A DNA stretch of 64,000 nucleotides from Atherix ibis (Eukaryota; Arthropoda; Insecta; Diptera; Athericidae): assembly GCA_958298945.1 (NCBI GenBank), contig OY282608.1:19693933-19757932 (forward strand), in the 5' to 3' direction. Below, in pieces: positions 41,101-55,790 of the stretch. The position numbers were made by a program, and so were the translations under genes. The first letter of the stretch is position 1. The number at the start of each line of letters is the position of its first letter. The notes beneath the pieces were generated by a model, which worked only from the letters and a program-made list of their open reading frames with translations, was not told where the DNA came from and made no database searches.

Positions 41101-44100
41101 ACCAACAAACCAACATGCCAACAAACCAACAAATCAACAAACCAACAAAACAACAAACCAATTAACCAACAAACCAACAAACGAACAAAACAACAAACCA
41201 ACAAACCAACAAACCAACAAATCAACAAACCTACAAACCAACAAACAAATAAACCAACAAACCAACAAACCAACAAACCAACAAACCAACAAAACAACAA
41301 ACAAATAAACCAACAAACCAACAAACCAACAAACCAGCAAACCAACAAACCAACAAACCAATTAACCAACAAACCAACAAACGAACAAACCAACAAACCA
41401 ACAAACCAACAAACCAACAAACCTACAAACCAACAAACCAACAAACTAATAAACCAACAAACCAACAAACCAAAAAACCAACAAACCAACAAACCAAAAA
41501 ACCAACAATCCAACAAACCAAGAAACCTACAAACCAACAAACCAACAAACAAATAAACCAACAAAACAACAAACCAACAAACAAATAAACCAAAAAACCA
41601 ACAATCCAACAAACCAAGAAACCTACAAACCAACAAACCAACAAACCAACAAACCAACAAACCAACAAACCAACAAACCAACAAACCAACAAACCAATTA
41701 ACCAACAAACCAACAAACGAACAAACCAACAAACCAACAAACCAACAAACCAACAAACCAACAAACCTACAAACCAACAAACCAACAAACAAATAAACTA
41801 ACAAACCAACAAACCAACAAACCAGCAAACCAACAAACCAACAAACAAATAAACCAAGAAACCAACAAACCAAAAACCAAAAAACCAACAAACCAACAAA
41901 CCAACAAACCAACAAACCAACAAACCAGCAAACCAAAAAACCAACAAACCAACAAACCAACAAACCAACAAACCAACAAACCAACAAACCAACAAACCAA
42001 CAAACCAACAAACCACCGACCAACAAACCAACAAACCAACAAACCAACAAACCAACAAACCAACAAACCAACAAGCCAACAAACCAACAAACCAACAAAC
42101 CAACAAACCAACAAACAAATAAACCTACAAACCAACAAACCACCTAACCAACAAACCAACAAACCAACAAACCAACAAACCAACAAACCAACAAACCAAC
42201 AAACCAACAAACCAACAAACCAACAAAACAACAAACAAATAAACCAACAAACCAACAAACCAACAAACCAACAAACCAACAGACCATAAAACCAACAAAC
42301 CAACAAGCCAACAAACAAACAAGCCAACAAACGAACAAACCAACAAACCAACAAACGAACAAACCAACAAACCAACAAACCAACAAACCAACAATCTTAC
42401 AAGCCAACAAACCAACAAATTAACAAACCAACAAACCAACAAACGAACAAACCAACAAACCTACAAGTCAACAAGCCAACAAACCAACAAACCAACAAAC
42501 CAACAAACCAACAAACCAACAAACCATTCAAAACAACAAACCAACAAACCAACAAACAAACAAACAAACAAACCAACAAACCAACAAGCCAAAAAGCCAA
42601 CAAACCAACTAGCCAACAAACCAACAAGCCAACAAGCCAACAAACCAACAAACCAACAAAGCAACAAACGAACAAACCAACAAACAAGCAAACAAACAAA
42701 CCAACAAACCAACAAACCAACAACCAACAAGCCAACAAACCAACAAACCAACAAACCAACAAACCAACAAACCAACAAACCAACAAACCAACAAACCAAC
42801 AAGCCAACAAGCCAACAAACCAACAAACCTAAAACCAACAAACCAACAAACCAACAAGCCAACAAGCCAACAAACCAACAAACCAACAAACCAACAAACA
42901 AATAAACCAACAAACCAACAAAACATCAAACCACCACCCCAACAAACCAACAAAACAACAAACCAACAAACCAACAAACCAACAAGCCAACAAACCAACA
43001 AACCAACAAACCAACAAACCAACAAACCAACAAACCAACAAACCAACAAACAAATAAACCAACAAACCAACAAACCAACAAACCAACAAACCAACAAACC
43101 AACAAACCAACAAACCAAAAAACCAAAAAACCAACAAACCAAAACACCAACAAACCAACAAACCAACAAGCCAACAAGCCAACAAACCAACAAACCAACA
43201 AACCAACAAACCAACAAACCAACAAACCAACAAACCAACAAACCAACAAACCAAGTAACCAACGAACCAACAAATAAACAAACCAACAAACGAAAAACCA
43301 ACAAACGAAGAAACCAACAAACCAACAAACCAACAAACCAACAAACCAACAAACCAACCAAACCAACAAGCCAACAAAGCCAACAAACCAACAAACCAAC
43401 AAGCCAACAAACCAACAAGCCAACAAACGATCAAACCAACAAACCAACAAACGAACAACCCAACAAACCAACAAACCAACAAGCCAATAAGCCAACAAAC
43501 CAACAAACCAACAAACCAACAAACCAACCAAACCAACAAGCCAACAAGCCAACAAACCAACAAACCAACAAGCCAACAAACCAACAAACCAACAAACCAA
43601 CATGCCAACAAACCAACAAATCAACAAATCAACAAACCAACAGACCAAGAAACCAACAAACCAACAAACCAAGAAACCAACAAACTAACAAACGAACAAA
43701 CCAACAAACTAACAAACCAACAAGCCAATAAGCCAACAAACCAACAAACCAACAAACCAACAAACCAACAAACCAACCAAACCAACAAGCCAATAAGCCA
43801 ACAAACCAACAAACCAACAAGCCAACAAACCAACAAACCAACAAACCAACATGCCAACAAACCAACAAATCAACAAACCAACAAAACAACAAACCAATTA
43901 ACCAACAAACCAACAAACGAACAAAACAACAAACCAACAAACCAACAAACCAACAAATCAACAAACCTACAAACCAACAAACAAATAAACCAACAAACCA
44001 ACAAACCAACAAACCAACAAAACAACAAACAAATAAACCAACAAACCAACAAACCAACAAACCAGCAAACCAACAAACCAACAAACCAATTAACCAACAA

Positions 44101-45156
44101 ACCAACAAACGAACAAACCAACAAACCAACAAACCAACAAACCAACAAACCAACAAACCTACAAACCAACAAACCAACAAACTAATAAACCAACAAACCA
44201 ACAAACCAAAAAACCAACAAACCAACAAACCAAAAAACCAACAATCCAACAAGCCAACAAGCCTACAAACCAACAAACTAACAAACCAACAAGCTAACAA
44301 ACCAACAAACCAACAAGCCAACAAGCCAAGAAACCAACAAACTAGGTAACCAACAAGCCAACAAACCAACAAACCAACAAGCCAACAAGCCAACAAGCCA
44401 ACAAACCAACAAACCAACAAGCCAACAAACTAACAAACCAACAAACCAACAAACCAACAAACCAACAAACCAACAAACCAACAAACTAACAAACCATTCA
44501 AAACAACAAACCAACAAACCAACAAACAAACAAACAAACAAACAAACCAACAAACCAACAAGCCAAAAAGCCAACAAACCAACTAGCCAACAAACCAACA
44601 AGCCAAAAAGCCAACAAACCAACAAACCAACAAAGAAACAAACGAACAAACCAACAAACAAACAAACAAACAAACAAACAAACCGACAAACCAACAAACC
44701 AACAACCAACAAGCCAACAAACCAACAAACCAACAAACCAACAAACCAACAAACCAACAAACCAACAAACCAACAAACTAACAAACCAACAAACCAACAA
44801 GCCAACAAGCCAACAAACCAACAAACCTAAAACCAACAAACTAACAAACCAACAAGCCAACAAGCCAACAAACCAACAAACCAACAAACCAACAAACAAA
44901 TAAACCAACAAACCAACAAAACATCAAACCACCACCCCAACAAACCAACAAACCAACACACCAACAAACCAACAAACCAACAAGCCAACAAACCAACAAA
45001 CCAACAAACCAACAAACCAACAAGCCAACAAACCAACAAACCAACAAACCAACAAGCCAACAGACCAACAAACCAACAAGCCAAAAAACCAACAAACCAA
45101 CAATCCAACAAGCTAACAAACCAACAAACCAACAAGCCAACAAACCAACAAACCAA
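38131..45156. repeat. R domain: roughly 2.7-kb tandem units
   Basis: Octamer array marked by CCACCACCCC near 39,590, 40,211, 42,931 and 44,929, by CCATTCAAAAC near 39,182, 39,805, 42,524 and 44,486, and by CCACCGACC at 38,831 and 42,013. It also contains long CAAACAAACAAACAAACC runs and CCTAAAACC 7-bp units. About 39.74-41.51 kb repeats at 42.44-44.25 kb with offset 2703 bp rising to 2720 and 2736 bp. About 38.51-39.12 kb repeats at 41.69-42.30 kb with offset 3182 bp. The end, 44.25-45.16 kb, is a partial third unit. Confidence 0.8.
39180..40430. repeat. Two-copy 622-bp tandem repeat inside R
   Basis: CCATTCAAAAC at 39,182 and 39,805, and CCACCACCCC near 39,590 and 40,211, give offsets of 623 and 622 bp. 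The 1-bp change comes from a deletion near 39,828 (CCAACAACC). Between the markers both copies share a CAAACAAACAAAC run, CCAACTAGCC and CCAACAACCAAC. The second copy is the one carried into the 2.72-kb R duplication. Confidence 0.8.
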
Positions 45157-48004
45157 CATGCCAACAAACTAACAAATCAACAAATCAACAAACCAACAAA
45201 CCAAGAAACCAACAACCCAACAAACCAACAAACCAAAAAACCAACAAACCAACAAACCATCAAACGAACAAACCAACAAACCAACAAACAAATAAACCAA
45301 CAAACCAATAAACGAACAAACCAACAAACCAACAAACCAACAAACCAACAAACCAACAAACCAACAAACCTACAAACCAACAAACCAACAAACAAATAAA
45401 CCAACAAACCAACAAACAAATAAACCAACAAACCAACAAACCAACAAACCAACAAACCAACAAACCAACAAACCAATTAACCAACAAACCAACAAACGAA
45501 CAAACCAACAAATCAACAAACCAACAAACCAATAAACCAACAAACCTACAAACCAACAAACAAATAAACCAACAAACCAACAAACCAACAAACCAACAAA
45601 CCAACAAACAAATAAACCAAGAAACCAACAAACAAAAAACCAAAAAACCAACAAAACAACAAACCAACAAACTAACAAACCAACAAACCAGCAAACCAAA
45701 AAACCAGCAAACCAACAAACCAACAAACCAACAAACCAACAAACCAACAAACCAACAAACCAACAAACCAACAAACCAACAAACAAATAAACCAACAAAC
45801 CAACAAACCAACAAACCAACAAACCACCATACCAACAAACCAACAAACCAACAAGCCAACAAACCAACAAACAAACAAACCAACAAACTAACAAACAAAT
45901 AAACCAACAAACCAACAAACCAACAAACCACCAAACCAACAAACCAACAAACCAACAAACCAACAAACCAACAAACCAACAAGCCAACAAACCAAGAAAT
46001 CAACAATCCAACAAACCAACAAACCAACAAACCAACAAGCCAACAAGCCAACAAACCAACAAACCAACAAGCCAACAAATCAACAAACCAACATGCCAAC
46101 AAACCAACAAACTAAGTAACCAACAAGCCAACAAACCAACAAACCAACAAGCCAATAAGCCAACAAACCAACAAACCAACAAGCCAACAAACCAACAAAC
46201 CAACAAACTATTAAGCCAACAAACCAACAAACAAATAAACCAACAAACCAACAAACCAACAAACCAACAAACCAACAAAACAAAAAACCAACCAAACCAA
46301 CAAGCCAACAAGCCAACAAACCAAAGAACTAACAAACCAACAAACGAACTAACTAACAAACCAACAAGCCAACAAGCCAACAAACCAACAAACCAACAAA
46401 CCAAGTAGCCAACAAGCCAACAAACCAGCAAGCCAACAAACCAACAAACCAACAAGCCAACAAACCAACAAACCAACAAACCAACAAACCAACAAGCCAA
46501 CCAGTCAACAAACCAACAAACCAACAAGCCAACAAACCAACAAACCAACATGCCAACAAACCAACAAACTAAGTAACCAACAAGCCAACAAACCGACAAA
46601 CCAACAAGCCAACAAGCCAACAAACAAACAAACCAACAAACAAACCAACAAGCCAACAAACCAACAAACCAACAAACAAATAAACCAACAAAACAAAAAA
46701 CCAACAAACCAACAAACTAACAAACCAACAATCGAACTAAACAACAAACCAACAAGCCAACAAACCAACAAACCAACAAACTAAGTAACCAACAAGCCAA
46801 CAAACCAACAAAATAACAAGCCAACAAGCCAACAAACCAACAAACCAACAAGCCAACAAACCAACAAACCAACAAACCAACAAACCAACAAGCCAACCAG
46901 TCAACAAACCAACAAACCAACAAGCCAACAAACCAACAAACCAACATGCCAACAAACCAACAAACTAAGTAACCAACAAGCCAACAAACCAACAAACCAA
47001 CATGCCAACAAACCAACAAACTAAGTAACCAACAAGCCAACAAACCGACAAACCAACAAGCCAACAAGCCAACAAACAAACAAACCAACAAACAAACCAA
47101 CAAGCCAACAAACCAACAAACCAACAAACCAACAAACAAATAAACCAACAAAACAAAAAACCAACAAACCAACAAACTAACAAACCAACAATCGAACTAA
47201 ACAACAAACCAACAAGCCAACAAACCAACAAACCAACAAACTAAGTAACCAACAAGCCAACAAACCAACAAAATAACAAGCCAACAAGCCAACAAACCAA
47301 CAAACCAACAAGCCAACAAACCAACAAACCAAAAAACCAACAAACCAACAAACGAACAAACCAACAAGCCAACAAACCAACAAACCAACAAACCAACAAG
47401 CCAACAAGCCAACAAACCAACAAACCAACAAACCAACAAGCCAACAAACCAACAAGCCAACAAACCAACAAACCAACAAACCAAGTAACCAAAAAGCCCA
47501 CAAAATAACAAACCAACAAGCCAACAAGCCAACAAACCAACGAACCAACAAAGCAACAAGCCAACAAGCTAACAAACGAACAAACCAACAAGCCAACAAA
47601 CCAACAAACCAACAAGCCAACAAGCCAACAAACCAACAAACCAACAAACCAATAAGCCAACAAACCAACAAACCAACAAGCCATTAAACCAACAAACCAA
47701 CAAACCAACAAACCAACAAGCCAACAAACCAACAACCCAACAAGCCAACAAACCAACAAACCAACAAACCAACAAGCCAACAGACCAACAAACCAACAAG
47801 CCAACAAACCAACAAACCAACAAACCAACAAGCCAACAAACCAACAAACCAACAAACCAACAAACCAACAAGCCAACAAACCAACAAACCAACAAACCAA
47901 CAAGCCAACAGACCAACAAACCAACAAGCCAACAAACCAACAAACCAACAATCCAACAAGCTAACAAACCAACAAACCAACAAGCCAACAAACCAACAAA
48001 CCAA
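45157..48004. repeat. S unit, copy 1
   Basis: A 2848-bp unit between CATG anchors at 45,157 and 48,005. It contains AAAGAACTAACAAACC at about 46,323, CCAACCAAACC near 46,290 and a CATG pair spaced like the 581-bp units, so it descends from, or gave rise to, the 10-20 kb 581-type region. Matching phrases lie about 27.5-27.6 kb away (46,324 against 18,716). It differs in having CCAACAAAC where the 581-bp units have CGAACAAAC after AAAGAACTAACAAA. Confidence 0.8.
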
Positions 48005-50380
48005 CATGCCAACAAACTAACAAATCAACAAATCAACAAACCAACAAACCAAGAAACCAACAACCCAACAAACCAACAAACCAAAAAACCAACAAACCAA
48101 CAAACCATCAAACGAACAAACCAACAAACCAACAAACAAATAAACCAACAAACCAATAAACGAACAAACCAACAAACCAACAAACCAACAAACCAACAAA
48201 CCAACAAACCAACAAACCTACAAACCAACAAACCAACAAACAAATAAACCAACAAACCAACAAACAAATAAACCAACAAACCAACAAACCAACAAACCAA
48301 CAAACCAACAAACCAACAAACCAATTAACCAACAAACCAACAAACGAACAAACCAACAAATCAACAAACCAACAAACCAATAAACCAACAAACCTACAAA
48401 CCAACAAACAAATAAACCAAAAAACCAACAAACCAACAAACCAACAAACCAACAAACAAATAAACCAAGAAACCAACAAACAAAAAACCAAAAAACCAAC
48501 AAAACAACAAACCAACAAACTAACAAACCAACAAACCAGCAAACCAAAAAACCAGCAAACCAACAAACCAACAAACCAACAAACCAACAAACCAACAAAC
48601 CAACAAACCAACAAACCAACAAACCAACAAACCAACAAACAAATAAACCAACAAACCAACAAACCAACAAACCAACAAACCACCATACCAACAAACCAAC
48701 AAACCAACAAGCCAACAAACCAACAAACAAACAAACCAACAAACTAACAAACAAATAAACCAACAAACCAACAAACCAACAAACCACCAAACCAACAAAC
48801 CAACAAACCAACAAACCAACAAACCAACAAACCAAAAAGCCAACAAACCAAGAAATCAACAGTCCAACAAACCAACAAACCAACAAACCAACAAGCCAAC
48901 AAGCCAACAAACCAACAAACCAACAAGCCAACAAATCAACAAACCAACATGCCAACAAACCAACAAACTAAGTAACCAACAAGCCAACAAACCAACAAAC
49001 CAACAAGCCAATAAGCCAACAAACCAACAAACCAACAAGCCAACAAACCAACAAACCAACAAACTATTAAGCCAACAAACCAACAAACAAATAAACCAAC
49101 AAACCAACAAACCAACAAACCAACAAACCAACAAAACAAAAAACCAACCAAACCAACAAGCCAACAAGCCAACAAACCAAAGAACTAACAAACCAACAAA
49201 CGAACTAACTAACAAACCAACAAGCCAACAAGCCAACAAACCAACAAACCAACAAACCAAGTAGCCAACAAGCCAACAAACCAGCAAGCCAACAAACCAA
49301 CAAACCAACAAGCCAACAAACCAACAAACCAACAAACCAACAAACCAACAAGCCAACCAGTCAACAAACCAACAAACCAACAAGCCAACAAACCAACAAA
49401 CCAACATGCCAACAAACCAACAAACTAAGTAACCAACAAGCCAACAAACCGACAAACCAACAAGCCAACAAGCCAACAAACAAACAAACCAACAAACAAA
49501 CCAACAAGCCAACAAACCAACAAACCAACAAACCAACAAACAAATAAACCAACAAAACAAAAAACCAACAAACCAACAAACCAACAAGCCAACAAACCAA
49601 CAAACCAACATGCCAACAAACCAACAAACTAAGTAACCAACAAGCCAACAAACCGACAAACCAACAAGCCAACAAGCCAACAAACAAACAAACCAACAAA
49701 CAAACCAACAAGCCAACAAACCAACAAACCAACAAACAAATAAACCAACAAAACAAAAAACCAACAAACCAACAAACTAACAAACCAACAATCGAACTAA
49801 ACAACAAACCAACAAGCCAACAAACCAACAAACCAACAAACTAAGTAACCAACAAGCCAACAAACCAACAAAATAACAAGCCAACAAGCCAACAAACCAA
49901 CAAACCAACAAGCCAACAAACCAACAAACTAAAAAACCAACAAACCAACAAACGAACAAACCAACAAGCCAACAAACCAACAAACCAACAAACCAACAAG
50001 CCAACAAGCCAACAAACCAACAAACCAACAAACCAACAAGCCAACAAACCAACAAGCCAACAAACCAACAAACCAACAAACCAAGTAACCAAAAAGCCAA
50101 CAAAATAACAAACCAACAAGCCAACAAGCCAACAAACCAACAAACCAACAAAGCAACAAGCCAACAAGCTAACAAACGAACAAACCAACAAGCCAACAAA
50201 CCAACAAACCAACAAGCCAACAAGCCAACAAACCAACAAACCAACAAACCAATAAGCCAACAAACCAACAAACCAACAAGCCATTAAACCAACAAACCAA
50301 CAAACCAACAAACCAACAAGCCAACAAGCTAACAAACCAACAAACCAACAAGCCAACAAACCAACAAACCAACAAACCAA
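48005..50380. repeat. S unit, copy 2
   Basis: Repeat of S1 at offset 2848 bp, becoming 2856 bp from about 48.7 kb (AAAGAACTAAC near 49,179). The right part aligns at offset 2600 bp (47.2-47.67 to 49.78-50.27 kb), so about 256 bp separates the copies there. In S1 the CATG and CTAAGTAACC phrase is doubled near 46,945 and 47,000. Confidence 0.78.
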
Positions 50381-52952
50381 CATGCCAACAAACTAACAAA
50401 TCAACAAATCAACAAACCAATAAACCAACAAACCAACAAACCAACAAACCAACAAACCAAAAAACCAACAAACCAACAAACCATCAAACGAACAAACCAA
50501 CAAACCAACAAACCAACAAACCAACAAACCAAAAAACCAACAAACCAACACACCAACAAGCCAACAAACCAACAAACCAATTAACCAACAAACCAATAAA
50601 CGAATAAACCAACAAACCAACAAACCAACAAACCAACAAACCAACAAACTTACAAACCAACAAACCAACAAACAAATAAACCAACAAATTAACAAACCAA
50701 CAAACAACTAAACCAACAAACCAACAAACCAACAAACCAACAAACCAACAAACCAATTAACCAACAAACCAACAAACGAACAAACCAACAAATCAGCAAA
50801 CCAACAAACCAACAAACCAACAAACCTACAAACCAACAAACAAATAAACCAACAAACCAACAAACCAACAAACCAACAAACCAACAAACAAATAAACCAA
50901 GAAACCAACAAACCAAAAACCAAAAAACCAACAAACCAACAAACCAACAAACCAACAAACCAACAAACCAACAAACCAACAACCCAAAAAACCAACAAAC
51001 CAACAAACCAACCAACCAACAAACCAACAAACCAACAAACCAACAAACCAACAAACCAACAAACCAACAAACCAACAAACCAACAAACCAACAAACCAAC
51101 AAACCAACAAACCAACAAACCAACAAACCAACAAACCAACAAACCACCAAACCAACAAACCAACAAACCAACAAACCAACAAACCAACAAACCAACAAAC
51201 CAACAAACCAACAAGCCAACAAACCAACAAACCAACAAACCAACAAACCAACAAACAAATAAACCAACAAACCAACAAACCAACAAACCACCAAACCAAC
51301 AAACAAACAAACCAACAAACCAATAAACCAACAAACCAACAAGTCAACAAGCCAACAAACCAACAAACCAACAAACCAACAAACAAATAAACCAACAAAC
51401 CAACAAACCAACAAACCAACAAACCAACAAACCATAAAACCAACAAACACAAGCCAACAAACAAACAAGCCAACAAACGAACAAACCAACAAACCAACAA
51501 ACGAACAAACCAACAAACCAACAAACCAACAAACCAATAAACCAACAAACCAACAAGTCAACAAGCCAACAAACCAACAAACCAACAAACCAACAAACAA
51601 ATAAACCAACAAACCAACAAACCAACAAACCAACAAACCAACAAACCATAAAACCAACAAACACAAGCCAACAAACAAACAAGCCAACAAACGAACAAAC
51701 CAACAAACCAACAAACGAACAAACCAACAAACCAACAAACCAACAAACCAACAAACCAACAAACCAACAAGCCAACAAGCCAACAAACCAACAAACCAAC
51801 AAACCAACAAACCAACAAACGAACAAACCAACAAACCAACAAGTCAACAAGCCAACAAACCGACAAACCAACAAACCAACAAACCATTCAAAACAACAAA
51901 CCAACAAACCAACAAACAAACAAACAAACAAACCAACAAAATAACAAGCCAACAAGCCAACAAACCAACAAACTAACAAACGAACTAACAAACAAACCAA
52001 CAAGCCAACAAGCCAACATACCAACAAACCAACAAACAAAGTAGCCAACAAGCCAACAAACCAACAAGCCAACAAACCAACAAACCAACAAGCCAACAAA
52101 CCAACAAACCAACAAACCAACAAACCAACAAGCCAACCAGCCAACAAACCAACAAACCAACAAGCCAACAAACTAACAAACCAACAAACCAACATGCCAA
52201 CAAACTAACAAACTAAGTAACCAACAAGCCAACAAACCAACAAACCAACAAGCCAACAAGCCAACAAACAAATAAACCAACAAACCAACAAACCAACAAA
52301 CCAACAAACCGACAAACCAAAAAACCAACAAACCAACAAGCCAACAAGCCAACAAACCAACAAACTAACAAACCAACAAACGAAATAACCAACAAACCAA
52401 CAAGCCAACAAGCCAACAAACCAACAAGCCAACAAACCAACAAAATAACAAGCCAACAAGCCAACAAACCAACAAACCAACAAGCCAACAAACCAACAAA
52501 CCAACAAACTAAAAAACCAACAAACCAACAAACCAACAAACCAACAAACCAACAAACCAACAAACCAACAAACCAACAAGCCAACAAGCCAACAAACCAA
52601 CAAATCAACAAACCAACAAGCCAACAAACCAACAAGCCAACAAACCAACAAACCAACAAACCAAGTAACCAAAAAGCCAACAAACTAACAAACCAACAAG
52701 CCAACAAGCCAACAAACGAACAAACCAACAAAGCAACAAGCCAACAAGCTAACAAACGAACAAACCAACAAGCCAACAAACCAACAATCCAACAAGCCAA
52801 CAAGCCAACAAACCAACAAACCAACAAGCCAACAAACCAACAAACCATCAAGCCAACAAACCAACAAACCAACAAACCAAAAAACCAACAAGCCAACAAG
52901 CTAACAAACCAACAAACCAACAAGCCAACAAACCAACAAACCAACAAAACAA
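50381..52952. repeat. T unit, copy 1
   Basis: P-related unit with CCATAAAACC at 51,432 and 51,646, CCATTCAAAAC near 51,884 and P-type CCAATTAACC units near 50,578 and 50,754. It ends at the anchor AAAACAACATGCC at about 52,947. The doubled CCATAAAACC reflects a local 214-bp duplication listed separately. Confidence 0.78.
51420..51850. repeat. Two-copy 214-bp tandem repeat
   Basis: CCATAAAACC followed by the 6-bp unit AACACAAGCC occurs at 51,432 and again at 51,646. Two CGAACAAACC units follow each, and CAAGTCAACAAGCC closes each copy. Because the 2-bp-short unit is carried in each copy, the period is 8n+6. Confidence 0.75.
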
Positions 52953-55758
52953 CATGCCAACAAACTAACAAATCAACAAATCAACAAACCAACAAACCAA
53001 GGAACCAACAAACCAACAAACCAACAAACCAAAAAACCAATTAACCAGCAAACCAATAAACGAACAAACTAACAAACCAACAAACCAACAAACCAACAAA
53101 CCTACAAACCAACAAACAAATAAACCAACAAACCAACAAACCAACAAACAAATAAACCAACAAACCAAAAAACCAACAAACCAACAAACCATCAAACGAA
53201 CAAACCAACAAACCAACAAACCAACAAACCAACAAACCAAAAAACCAACAAACCAACACACCAACAAGCCAACAAACCAACAAACCAATTAACCAACAAA
53301 TCAATAAACGAACAAACCAACAAACCAACAAACCAACAAACCAACAAACCAACAAACTTACAAACCAACAAACCAACAAACAAATAAACCAACAAATTAA
53401 CAAACCAACAAACAACTAAACCAACAAACCAACAAACCAACAAACCAACAAACCAACAAACCAATTAACCAACAAACCAACAAACGAACAAACCAACAAA
53501 TCAGCAAACCAACAAAACAACAAACCAACAAACCTACAAACCAACAAACAAATAAACCAACAAACCAACAAACCAACAAACCAACAAACCAACAAACAAA
53601 TAAACCAAGAAACCAACAAACCAAAAACCAAAAAACCAACAAACCAACAAACCAACAAACCAACAAACCAACAAACCAACAAACCAACAAACCAACAAAC
53701 CAAAAAACCAACAAACCAACAAACCAACAAACCAACAAACCAACAAACCAACAAACCAACAAACCAACAAACCAACAAACCAACAAACCAACAAACCAAC
53801 AAACCAACAAACCAACAAACCACCAAACCAACAAACCAACAAACCAACAAACCAACAAACCAACAAACCAACAAGCCAACAAACCAACAAGCCAACAAAC
53901 CAACAAACAAACAAACCAACAAACCAACAAACAAATAAACCAACAAACCAACAAACCAACAAACCACCAAACCAACAAACCAACAAACCAACAAACCAAT
54001 AAGCCAACAAACCAACAAGCCAACAAGCCAACAAACCAACAAACCAACAAACAAATAAACCAACAAACCAACAAACCAACAAACCAACAAACCAACAAAC
54101 CATAAAACCAACAAACACAAGCCAACAAACAAACAAGCCAACAAACGAACAAACCAACAAACCAACAAACGAACAAACCAACAAACCAACAAACCAACAA
54201 ACCAACAAACCAACAAACCAACAAGCCAACAAGCCAACAAACCAACAAACCAACAAACCAACAAACCAACAAACGAACAAACCAACAAACCAACAAGTCA
54301 ACAAGCCAACAAACCGACAAACCAACAAACCATTCAAAACAACAAACCAACAAAATAACAAGCCAACAAGCCAACAAACCAACAAACTAACAAACGAACT
54401 AACCAACAAACCAACAAGCCAACAAGCCAACATACCAACAAACCAACAAACAAAGTAGCCAACAAGCCAACAAACCAACAAGCCAACAAACCAACAAACC
54501 AACAAGCCAACAAACCAACAAACCAACAAACCAACAAACCAAGAAGCCAACCAGCCAACAAACCAACAAACCAACAAGCCAACAAACCAACAAACCAACA
54601 AACCAACATGCCAACAAATCAACAAACTAAGTAACCAACAAGCCAACAAACCAACAAACCAACAAGCCAACAAGCCAACAAACAAATAAACCAACAAACC
54701 AACAAACCAACAAACCAACAAACCGACAAACCAAAAAACCAACAAACCAACAAGACAACAAGCCAACAAACCAACAAACTAACAAACCAACAAATGAAAT
54801 AACCAACAAACCAACAAGCCAACAAGCCAACAAACCAACAAACCAACAAACTAAGTAACCAACAAGCCAACAAACCAACAAAATAACAAGCCAACAAGCC
54901 AACAAACCAACAAACCAACAAGCCAACAAACCAACAAACCAACAAACCAAAAAACCAACAAACCAACAAACCAACAAACCAACAAACCAACAAACCAACA
55001 AACCAACAAACCAACAAACCAACAAACCAACAAGCCAACAAGCCAACAAACCAACAAATCAACAAACCAACAAGCCAACAAACTAACAATCCAACAAACC
55101 AACAAACCAACAAACCAAGTAACCAAAAAGCCAACAAACTAACAAACCAACAAGCCAACAAGCCAACAAACGAACAAACCAACAAAGCAACAAGCCAACA
55201 AGCTAACAAACGAACAAACCAACAAGCCAACAAACCAACAATCCAACAAGCCAACAAGCCAACAAACCAACAAACCAACAAGCCAACAAACCAACAAACC
55301 ATCAAGCCAACAAACCAACAAACCAACAAACCAACAAACCAACAAGCCAACAAGCTAACAAACCAACAAACCAACAAGCCAACAAGCCAACAAGCCAACA
55401 AACCAACAAATCAACAAACCAACAAGCCAACAAACCAACAAGCCAACAAACCAACAAACCAACAAACCAAGTAACCAAAAAGCCAACAAACTAACAAACC
55501 AACAAGCCAACAAGCCAACAAACGAACAAACCAACAAAGCAACAAGCCAACAAGCTAACAAACGAACAAACCAACAAGCCAACAAACCAACAATCCAACA
55601 AGCCAACAAGCCAACAAACCAACAAACCAACAAGCCAACAAACCAACAAACCATCAAGCCAACAAACCAACAAACCAACAAACCAAAAAACCAACAAGCC
55701 AACAAGCTAACAAACCAACAAACCAACAAGCCAACAAACCAACAAACCAACAAAACAA
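52953..55758. repeat. T unit, copy 2
   Basis: A 2806-bp unit between AAAACAACATGCC anchors (CATG at 52,953 and 55,759). It starts with CCAAGGAACC (GG at 53,001), as in Q, and carries CCATAAAACC at 54,100 and CCATTCAAAAC near 54,330, as in P. It aligns to T1 at offset 2708 bp (50.5-50.76 to 53.2-53.46 kb) and to T4 at offset 4733 bp. Confidence 0.8.
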
Positions 55759-55790
55759 CATGCCAACAAACTAACAAATCAACAAATCAA
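55090..55790. repeat. Two-copy 352-bp tandem repeat
   Basis: The phrase from CCAAGTAACCAAAAAGCC through CCATCAAGCC repeats with offset 352 bp (44 octamers), about 55,117 and 55,469. One visible difference is CCAAAAAACC near 55,684 in the second copy where the first has CCAACAAACC. A similar doubled arrangement appears at the end of T3 (57.05 and 57.40 kb) but not in T4. Confidence 0.75.
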
